Shown here: positions 15,042 to 20,529 of the stretch, one piece after another | How the letters are laid out: each line of letters opens with the position of its first letter | Numbering within the stretch: position 1 is the stretch's first letter | NCBI GenBank assembly: GCA_030631725.1 | Contig: DAOVKO010000005.1 | Location: 1 to 20,529, forward strand | Source: Actinomycetes bacterium | GTDB taxonomy: Bacteria; Planctomycetota; Phycisphaerae; JAACET01 | Length of the DNA: 20,529 nucleotides | Reading direction: 5' to 3' | Made by a program: the position numbers and the translations under genes | The notes under the pieces: generated by a model | The model's input: only the letters and a program-made list of their open reading frames with translations | What the model was told of the DNA's origin: nothing | The model's database searches: none

Positions 15042-15073
15042 CTTTGTGCCTCTGCGCCTTTGTCCCTCTGTGC
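15042..15073. repeat. Two tandem 16-bp units of a dispersed-type repeat
   Basis: Units CTTTGTGCCTCTGCGC (15042-15057) and CTTTGTCCCTCTGTGC (15058-15073) differ at two positions, and a third unit begins with CTTT. The wording matches a repeat commonly scattered between genes in environmental bacteria. It lies in the space between divergent aroA' and ruvX, so it falls within the leader of one and the promoter region of the other. Confidence 0.75.
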
Positions 15074-15087
15074 CTTTCTTTTATGAT
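15060..15087 (+). promoter_or_regulatory. Weak candidate promoter for ruvX
   Basis: TTGTCC (15060-15065), 16-base spacer, TATGAT (15082-15087; five of six -10 consensus bases). The -35 box lies within the second repeat unit. The start would be near 15094, about 60 bases before the ruvX ATG. A second possibility, TTGCTA with TAAACA at 15116-15144, would put the start almost at the ATG. Confidence 0.3.
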
Positions 15088-15154
15088 ACTCCATCGGTCT
15101 GAAAAGGCAAGCATCTTGCTAATTGTCGTAGTTTGGGATAAACAAGGGGCCATT

Positions 15155-15577
15155 ATGCGTTATCTGGGCGTAGATTATGGAACCAAGCGGATCGGACTGG
15201 CCGTCTGTGACGAGTTGGAGATCTCGGCGGGGCCGCTGGCCCAGATTGAAGGTTCGGGGGCTGGGAATCTGCCAGCCGATGCCTTGGCTGTGGCAAAGAT
15301 AGCCGAGGAGTACGGCGTGGATGAGTATGTCGTGGGCCTGCCATATAACATGGACGGCTCTGTCGGTTCGCAGGGGCGGCTGTGCCAGGAATTCGCCCAG
15401 ATGCTCGCCCAGGCCACGGGGAAGAAGGTGCACCTCTTCGACGAAAGGCTCAGCTCGGAAGCAGCCGAGGCTAAACTGCTAAAGGCTGGTTTGACCAGGA
15501 AAAAACGTCGGGCCCGCACTGACATGCTCGCCGCCGCTATTATCCTGCAATCTTTCCTGGACCAGAAGAACCGATAA
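15155..15577 (+). CDS. ruvX: RuvX/YqgF family Holliday-junction resolvase-like nuclease
   Basis: A 140-residue RNase H-fold protein of standard length. The acidic residues expected for the metal site are all present: Asp7 (GVDYGTKRIGLAV), Glu97 (LFDERLSS) and Asp123 (RTDMLAAAIILQ). VVGLPYNMDGSVG is the conserved central strand and loop (59-71). The family acts on branched DNA and, in several bacteria, in 16S rRNA 5' maturation; which role applies cannot be told from sequence. The start is the ATG at 15155, five bases after AAGGGG; the longer frame from 15044 runs through the repeat and is rejected. A small membrane-protein gene follows on the same strand after 112 bp. Confidence 0.93.
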   Translation: MRYLGVDYGTKRIGLAVCDELEISAGPLAQIEGSGAGNLPADALAVAKIAEEYGVDEYVVGLPYNMDGSVGSQGRLCQEFAQMLAQATGKKVHLFDERLSSEAAEAKLLKAGLTRKKRRARTDMLAAAIILQSFLDQKNR

Positions 15578-15689
15578 TCCGAACCGGGGCGAATAGAACT
15601 GTCCACTTGACGCAAAGGGCCCAATGATTGACAATGAAGCAAGTTGAACTGTAGGTTGATTTTGTGAACTATAAAACAGGAGAAGACCG

Positions 15690-15869
15690 ATGAGCCATAG
15701 CCCGCTGGTCAAAATTGCAGGAGGTGTGGGAGGCATGTCCGTGGCTATTGTGGCGGTAATCTGTATTTTCGCGCCTAAGAATCTTTGGGTTGCGGCCCCA
15801 ATAGTGGGAGCCCTGGCAGCGATGGGTGTTATGCTGGGGTTTTTCGCCAGAGGGAAATCGTCAGACTAA
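15690..15869 (+). CDS. Small membrane protein, 59 residues, unknown
   Basis: ATG at 15690 with AGGAG seven bases upstream (15678-15682), stop TAA at 15867. The product has two hydrophobic stretches: about 9-28 (IAGGVGGMSVAIVAVICIFA) and about 34-52 (VAAPIVGALAAMGVMLGFF). A short PKNLW turn joins them, and the polar tail is ARGKSSD. The charge pattern suggests both ends face the cytoplasm. No family is recognised. A good ribosome site, clean start and stop and the two-helix pattern argue for a real gene. It is probably transcribed with or after ruvX and converges with recG. Confidence 0.65.
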   Translation: MSHSPLVKIAGGVGGMSVAIVAVICIFAPKNLWVAAPIVGALAAMGVMLGFFARGKSSD

Positions 15870-16256
15870 AGAGCCGACGGGGATGGGGGGGCGGCGGTGA
15901 AACGACAGGCTGGTTTGGTCTGCTCAGTTATCTCTGCCGGGGGGGATTGGGGGTTGCCAAATAAACACGGCACGCAGGCCGATGTGCCGATGATTCCGTC
16001 GCCGGCGCAAAAAAAGGGGTGTGAGAAGCAAACTCTCTCTCACACCCAAGAGAAAAGGAGAAAAGGCAAAAGTTTTTTATTCCTTATATCTCAACTCTCT
16101 GAAAACCAGTTTACCTGGAGTTGGCGAGGATGTCAAGCATTCTTTTTATTTTTTTTGGCTTTTATTCAAGGCGAAGTAGGCCTTGATTTGCGAAAAATAA
16201 GAGCTTGGCTCTGATAATCTTGGCCTTTTTCGGGCCTAAAATGCTGTTTTGGCTGG
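15870..16256. other. Non-coding interval between convergent genes
   Basis: About 390 bases with no credible gene. The left third is G-rich and contains a hairpin CGGCAC…GTGCCG (15968-15989). The middle holds a strong minus-strand terminator (16009-16047). The right part is AT-rich with T-runs and a hairpin CAAGGC…GCCTTG (16167-16185) that lacks a T-tract on its downstream side in either direction. A 105-codon open frame from 15897 on the plus strand crosses the terminator and has no ribosome site or recognisable domain. Confidence 0.6.
16009..16047 (-). terminator. Strong Rho-independent terminator (minus strand)
   Basis: A perfect ten-base stem, GGGTGTGAGA (16017-16026) with TCTCACACCC (16038-16047), and an 11-base loop. 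On the minus strand it is followed by CTTTTTTT (seven T's, complement of 16009-16015). It lies about 225 bp past the recG stop, so it is either a backup for recG or ends another short transcript. Confidence 0.75.
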
Positions 16257-16278
16257 AAAAAAGGCTGGCGGTTCAGCC
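16257..16278 (-). terminator. Weak Rho-independent terminator overlapping the recG stop
   Basis: On the minus strand: GGCTG, six-base loop, CAGCC, then TTTTTT. The first arm contains the start of the recG stop codon. The stem is only five base pairs but all of its ends are GC-rich. Confidence 0.5.
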
Positions 16279-18351
16279 AACATCTATGAGCTCGAGGCTC
16301 TGGGCGAATTGGCTTTGCAGGGCTGATTTGAGGACCTGGTGGTCCGGGTGGCTGAGCCTGGGGTCATCGGCAATAATCTCGAAGGCATCCTTACGGGCCA
16401 GGCGGAGCAGGTCCATGTCCTCGATGATGTCAGCGACGCGGAGTTGGGGCAGACCGTGCTGGCGGGTGCCGAAGAACTCACCGGGCCCGCGAATTCGCAG
16501 GTCCTCCTCGGCAATGCGGAAGCCGTCGGAAGTGGCCGCGAAGATATCGAGGCGGCGCTGGGCGTCGTCGGTAGTAGGGCGGGCGAAGGCCAGGCAGTAA
16601 CCCTTGTGCGAGCCGCGGGCGATGCGTCCCCGCAACTGGTGGAGCTGGGCAAGGCCGAAACGCTCAGCGTTCTCGACGACCATCACGGTAGCGTTGGCTA
16701 CGTCGACGCCGACCTCAACTACCACGGTGCAGACCAGGAGGTCGATTTTGCCGCTGCGGAATCGGCCCATTATGGTTTCTTTTTCGCGGCTGGTCATTCG
16801 CCCGTGGAGCAGAACGACACTGAAGTTGCCGAAGACGTCTTGTGCTAGCCTGGCAGCCTCGTCGGTGGCAGCCTTTACGGCCTGGTCGTCGCCGGGATCG
16901 ATCAGCGGATAGACCACGTAGGCCTGTCTGCCGGTTTGGAGTTGTTGGCGGACGAAGTCGAAGGCTTCGGATGTTTTATCCGGCGGAATGAGCGAAGTCA
17001 CCACGGGTTGTCGTCCTGGTGGAAAATCGCTGAGTATGGATACGTCTAGGTCGCCGAAGACGGTTAGGGCCAAGGTTCGGGGAATGGGTGTAGCGGTCAT
17101 GACCAAGCAGTGCGGAGCGGTTCCTTTGGCTCGGACTCGGGCCCGCTGGCGCACGCCGAACTTGTGCTGCTCATCGACGACTACCAGGCCGAGGCGATTG
17201 AAGAGCACGTCTTTTTCCAGCAGAGCCTGCGTGCCCACGACTATGTCCACTTGGCCCTCGGCGATTTTGGCCAGAAGTTCGCTGCGGGCCTTGCCGGTTA
17301 GCCCTCCGGTTAGCAGCACTCGGCGGACGCGGGAGCCAGCCAAGTATTTTTCTATTCGCTCAAAGTGCTGATCAGCCAATATCTCGGTTGGGGCCATGAT
17401 CGCAGCCTGGGTACCGTTGGCGATGGCCAGGAGGACTGCGTGCAAAGCGACGACGGTTTTTCCCGATCCCACGTCGCCCTGAAGGAGACGGTTCATGGGC
17501 CGGGAGCTTGCCAGGTCTGCGACGATCTCAGCGGTTACCTGCTCTTGGCCGGGGGTAAAGGGGAAAGGGAAGCGAGCCCGGATGCGCTTTTCGATCTGCT
17601 CGGAAGTGGGCAGGGCTATGGCCTCTTCCGTGTGGCGAGTGTGCCAGTGCCTGATGGCAATGCCCAGCTCCATGAGGAAGAGTTCGTCGTAGGCCAGGCG
17701 GCGGCGAGCTAGTTTGGGCTCATCGGCCGAGCCGGGCCGATGCAGCCAACGATAGGCTTGGGAAATGCTCGGCAGATCGCGAGCGGCACGGTAGCCAGGG
17801 CTGAACCACTCGGGCAAGAGGCTGAGCACCTCATTAAGAGCGTGGTCGATGAGCTTGGCGAACATGCCGCTGCTCAGCGAGGCGATGGCTGGATATACGG
17901 GAATAATCCGCCCTGCGGCTTGACGGGGGTCAAAGCTGGCTTCTTTGAGCAGTTCGAACTTGGGATTGGCGAACTGGAGGATGTTGTCATAGGACTGGAC
18001 TTTGCCCCAGACCAAGAGATGCTGGTCGATCTGGAATTGTTTGCGGAGATAGCCGCCGTGAAACCAGATGACTCTGCAGCAGCCGCTGGAGTCAGCCAAC
18101 TCGATCTGGAGGCGGGGCAGGCGGGAGAAGCGGCTGAAGGTGATTTTCTCAATGATGCCGCAGACTGCGGACTCGGATCCCTCGCGCAGGTCGACAATGT
18201 TTATGACCTCAGGCCGACATTGATAATCTCGGGGCAGGTGCTTGAGCAGATCGGCGACGGTGTGGATGTCAGCTCGCTCAAGTAGGGCAGCCCGAGCTGG
18301 GCCGGCCCCCTTGACGTACTGCACGGGACTCTCAAGGGTCAGATCCGCCAC
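16273..18351 (-). CDS. recG: ATP-dependent DNA helicase RecG
   Basis: Remodels stalled replication forks and Holliday junctions. From the GTG at 18351 the product has 692 residues, essentially the E. coli length (693). AGGA lies seven bases upstream. The longer frame to 18483 would overlap E2 and adds no conserved sequence. An N-terminal wedge/OB domain begins at ESPVQYVKGAGPARAALLE. Helicase motifs: Walker A GDVGSGKT (about 292-299), DEQH (393-396), TATPIPRT (419-426), and GVDVANATVMVVENAERFG before QLHQLRGRIARG (motif VI). In motif VI the usual RVGRG reads RIARG; both arginines are kept. recG is the last gene of a minus-strand run after E1-beta and E2, 49 bp downstream of E2. Confidence 0.95.
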   Translation of the reverse strand: MADLTLESPVQYVKGAGPARAALLERADIHTVADLLKHLPRDYQCRPEVINIVDLREGSESAVCGIIEKITFSRFSRLPRLQIELADSSGCCRVIWFHGGYLRKQFQIDQHLLVWGKVQSYDNILQFANPKFELLKEASFDPRQAAGRIIPVYPAIASLSSGMFAKLIDHALNEVLSLLPEWFSPGYRAARDLPSISQAYRWLHRPGSADEPKLARRRLAYDELFLMELGIAIRHWHTRHTEEAIALPTSEQIEKRIRARFPFPFTPGQEQVTAEIVADLASSRPMNRLLQGDVGSGKTVVALHAVLLAIANGTQAAIMAPTEILADQHFERIEKYLAGSRVRRVLLTGGLTGKARSELLAKIAEGQVDIVVGTQALLEKDVLFNRLGLVVVDEQHKFGVRQRARVRAKGTAPHCLVMTATPIPRTLALTVFGDLDVSILSDFPPGRQPVVTSLIPPDKTSEAFDFVRQQLQTGRQAYVVYPLIDPGDDQAVKAATDEAARLAQDVFGNFSVVLLHGRMTSREKETIMGRFRSGKIDLLVCTVVVEVGVDVANATVMVVENAERFGLAQLHQLRGRIARGSHKGYCLAFARPTTDDAQRRLDIFAATSDGFRIAEEDLRIRGPGEFFGTRQHGLPQLRVADIIEDMDLLRLARKDAFEIIADDPRLSHPDHQVLKSALQSQFAQSLELIDVG

Positions 18352-18400
18352 AGGTGGTTCCTGTTTCAACCGATAGGGTAATAATGACGTCGCGGTTTTT

Positions 18401-19642
18401 TTATATTCCCTGACCCAGTAATTGATGTGGGCCTTGAAGGAGGTCGATGAGCCTGGCCATAAACTCGGCGCCAACGGCACCATCGACGACCCGGTGATCC
18501 GCTGAGAGGGTCATGTGCATGACGGACCCGGCTACGAGATGGTCGTTCTCGTCAACAAGAGCAGCCTTGGAGATTTGGCCCACGGCCAAGATGGCTACTT
18601 CCGGTGGATTGATGATGGCCGCGAACTGCTCGATTGGACTAGTTCCCAGGTTGGTGACGGTAAAGGAACCGCCGGACATCTCCTTGGGACTGAGCTTGGA
18701 GGCCCGGGCTTTGTTCACCAGGGCGGCGCGGTCGGCCACGATTTGACCCAGGGGCCGAGAGCCCACGTCGCGGATGACGGGCACGACAAGACCATCAGGC
18801 ACGGCCACGGCTAATCCAATATTGGCCTGGGCAGCCAAGTGAATTTGTTCTCCGTCAAAGGTGGCGTTGACCGTGGGGTAATCCAGCAAGGCAAGGCCTA
18901 CGGCCTTGACCACCAGATCAGTGTATGTCAGTCGGGAGTCGGAAATCCTTTTGACTTCGTCCACCAGTTCAGTGCGAAGCTTGATGAGCTCGTCAACGCG
19001 GGCCTGGACGGTCAGATAGTAGTGGGGGATAGTCTGCTTGGATTGCAGTAGGCGCCGGGCGATGGCTTTGCGCATCCTGGACATAGTCACGGGCTGGCTG
19101 TGTGGCCCGGCCGGGGCCGAGGCTTGCACGAGCTGCCCTTCGGGAGGGGCAACTCCGCCTTCAACGAGGGCCAGGACGTCCTCTTTAGTAATTCGCCCGC
19201 CGGGACCGCTGCCGCGAAGCTGCTGGACGTCCAATCCGTGCTGCTTGGCTAACTTGCGGGCTGCAGGGGAAATCTTTATCCGCCCGGCATCTGCGGCTGC
19301 TGCAGAGGGCTGGGCTGGGATTGCTGCCGGGGCTGGGGCGCTGGGGGCGGAGATGGCCTGGGCGGGTTTTTCCTCCGCGGTTTCGGGCAGAGGCTCATCC
19401 ATGCTGTCGGCGATGTAACCAATGACTTTGGCTACGGGGATCTGCTGGTCGGAGGCTGGGATGAGAATCTTGCGGAGATAGCCGTCTGCGGGGCACTCGG
19501 CCTCGAAGGCGGCTTTGTCGGTGGTTACTTCGAAAAGCGGCTCGCCCTTGCTAACCTTGTCGCCTTCGGCCTTGCGCCAGGCGGTGATTTGGCCTTCGTC
19601 CATGGTTTCGCCGAGCATGGGCAGGATGATCTCGTGAATCAC
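18401..19642 (-). CDS. pdhC: 2-oxo-acid dehydrogenase E2, dihydrolipoamide acyltransferase
   Basis: Core acyltransferase of a pyruvate (or acetoin/branched-chain) dehydrogenase complex. The 413 residues contain one lipoyl domain (1-77, lipoyl Lys43 in TTDKAAFE), an Ala/Pro-rich swinging linker (about 85-120), a peripheral-subunit-binding domain (123-156: ISPAARKLAKQHGLDVQQL, GPGGRITKEDV) and a catalytic domain (about 183-410) with the active-site SADHRVVDG (His383, Asp387). The GTG start overlaps the E1-beta stop by four bases (GTGA), so the two are coupled. Substrate identity cannot be fixed without the E1-alpha gene, expected beyond the right edge. Confidence 0.93.
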   Translation of the reverse strand: MIHEIILPMLGETMDEGQITAWRKAEGDKVSKGEPLFEVTTDKAAFEAECPADGYLRKILIPASDQQIPVAKVIGYIADSMDEPLPETAEEKPAQAISAPSAPAPAAIPAQPSAAAADAGRIKISPAARKLAKQHGLDVQQLRGSGPGGRITKEDVLALVEGGVAPPEGQLVQASAPAGPHSQPVTMSRMRKAIARRLLQSKQTIPHYYLTVQARVDELIKLRTELVDEVKRISDSRLTYTDLVVKAVGLALLDYPTVNATFDGEQIHLAAQANIGLAVAVPDGLVVPVIRDVGSRPLGQIVADRAALVNKARASKLSPKEMSGGSFTVTNLGTSPIEQFAAIINPPEVAILAVGQISKAALVDENDHLVAGSVMHMTLSADHRVVDGAVGAEFMARLIDLLQGPHQLLGQGI

Positions 19643-20529
19643 AGCAGAACCTCCCTGATATCTTCGATGATACTTTCCTTTGAGGGTATGGCCAATGCCT
19701 CCAATACGGAGCTTTTGGGCATGGGCACGTCGGCACCGGCAACTCGCTTTACCGGAGCGTCGAGGTAATCGAAGGCCTCTTCCATTATGCGCATGCCGAT
19801 TTCGGCCCCTGCCCCGCCGGTGATGGTGTCTTCCTCGACAATCACAGCCCGGCTGGTCTTGCGGATCGATTCGACGATGGTTTCGACATCCAGCGGCAAG
19901 AGGGTCCGTAAGTCGATGATTTCGACATCAATCCCTTCGTTGGCCAATTCCTCGGCCGCCTCCTGGCAAAAGAGTAGCTGGCGGGAGTAGCTCAGGACGG
20001 TTACGTCCTTGCCGGGCCGTTTGACCTCGGCCTTGCCTATGGGAACGGTATAATCGTCTTCGGGGACGGGGCCCTTAGAGTTGTAAAGCATCTTGTGTTC
20101 GATGTAGACCACGGTGTTGTCGTCTCGAATGCTGGCCAGCAGAAGACCCTTGGCGTCGTATGGTGTGCTGGGCATGACCACTTTGATGCCGGGAATGTGC
20201 ATAAACCAGGATTCGAGGGATTGGCTATGGTGGGCTCCGAGAGTTCTTCCGGCCCCGCCTTCGGTGCGGATGGTCAGGGGGACCTTGGTTTTTCCGCCGA
20301 ACATGTAGCGTAGCTTGGCGGCCTGGTTGCAGAGCTGGTCCATGGCCAGGGACATGAAGTCCACGTACATAATCTCTACCACCGGGCGCATGCCGGTTAC
20401 GGCGGCTCCAATGCCCGCTCCGACGATGGCGGCCTCGGAGATGCCGGTGTCGCGGATGCGTTCTTCGCCGTATTTGTCCATGAGGCCGCGAGTTACGCCA
20501 TAGGCTCCGCCGTAGATGGCGACATCCTC
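19639..20529 (-). CDS. pdhB: 2-oxo-acid dehydrogenase E1 component, beta subunit (partial, N-terminus off the right edge)
   Basis: Thiamine-diphosphate-dependent decarboxylase subunit that pairs with E1-alpha and feeds E2. The 296 visible residues begin within the conserved EDVAIYGGAYGVTRGL stretch, so only about 25-30 N-terminal residues are missing. Other family blocks: ISEAAIVGAGIGAA, VDFMSLAMDQLCNQAAK, TEGGAGRTLGAHHSQSLE, HIPGIKVVMPSTPYDAKGL, SYSRQLLF and IDLRTLLPLD. The C-terminal transketolase-like domain is complete. Wording is equally close to pyruvate and acetoin dehydrogenase beta chains. The internal ATG at 20481 is not the start, because the conserved frame continues to the edge. 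Confidence 0.93.
   Translation of the reverse strand, partial: EDVAIYGGAYGVTRGLMDKYGEERIRDTGISEAAIVGAGIGAAVTGMRPVVEIMYVDFMSLAMDQLCNQAAKLRYMFGGKTKVPLTIRTEGGAGRTLGAHHSQSLESWFMHIPGIKVVMPSTPYDAKGLLLASIRDDNTVVYIEHKMLYNSKGPVPEDDYTVPIGKAEVKRPGKDVTVLSYSRQLLFCQEAAEELANEGIDVEIIDLRTLLPLDVETIVESIRKTSRAVIVEEDTITGGAGAEIGMRIMEEAFDYLDAPVKRVAGADVPMPKSSVLEALAIPSKESIIEDIREVLL

Noticed and set aside
15042..15073. CRISPR-like repeat
   Set aside because: The 16-base units are directly adjacent without spacers; no repeat-spacer array is seen anywhere in the window.
14277..15086. 269-codon open frame on the plus strand opposite aroA'
   Set aside because: Antisense shadow of a well-conserved gene, with no ribosome site or recognisable domain. 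The same holds for 13567-14181 (opposite aroB') and 1598-2299 (opposite the metallohydrolase).
16167..16185. Hairpin CAAGGC…GCCTTG as a terminator
   Set aside because: The T-run lies on the upstream side on the plus strand, and on the minus strand the stem is followed by A-rich sequence.
18352..18483. Longer recG reading frame overlapping E2
   Set aside because: The extra 44 residues are not RecG-like and would overlap the E2 coding end; the GTG at 18351 has a ribosome site and gives the expected length.

Overview
The window is a piece of a moderately GC-rich bacterial chromosome carrying mostly housekeeping genes, packed on both strands. No rRNA, tRNA or taxonomic marker gene is present, so placement is inference. 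The stand-alone AICAR transformylase, the archaeal-type early shikimate pair, an ECF sigma factor with a large membrane-anchored anti-sigma partner, and dispersed 'CACGAAG'-type repeats would fit an environmental Planctomycetota/PVC-type bacterium, with low certainty.

Layout. 1-1337 (minus): dapB (lysine/diaminopimelate) followed by a stand-alone AICAR transformylase gene that runs off the left edge. 1442-3844 (minus): an RNase Z-like metallo-beta-lactamase-fold protein, a foreign-looking SAM methyltransferase, and dtd (D-aminoacyl-tRNA deacylase). The methyltransferase is bracketed by a truncated copy of the dtd 3' end on one side and a short relic of the metallohydrolase active-site motif on the other, a recombination scar. 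dtd is translationally coupled to a WYL-domain regulator (to 4917). From a divergent promoter region, ppdK (pyruvate phosphate dikinase) and a YhaM-like HD exoribonuclease gene run on the plus strand to 8794. 8798-11046 (minus): ECF sigma factor then anti-sigma factor. 11258-12151 (plus): purC. 12158-13192: a lone HEPN-like gene framed by near-perfect 27-bp inverted repeats. 13231-15026 (minus): aroA' and aroB', the alternative entry to the shikimate pathway. 15155-15869 (plus): ruvX and a 59-residue membrane protein. 15870-16256: non-coding, with a strong terminator. 16273-20529 (minus): E1-beta and E2 of a 2-oxo-acid dehydrogenase complex followed by recG; E1-beta runs off the right edge.

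How it fits together. ppdK and the 2-oxo-acid dehydrogenase act around pyruvate. purC and the AICAR transformylase serve purine synthesis. dapB and aroA' both draw on aspartate-semialdehyde-derived carbon, one for lysine/cell wall and one for aromatic amino acids. dtd and the RNase Z-like protein (if it is one) touch tRNA. The most unusual parts are the methyltransferase insertion scar, the inverted-repeat-framed HEPN gene and the archaeal-type shikimate operon. I found no clear multi-gene defence system, CRISPR array, prophage or transposase.
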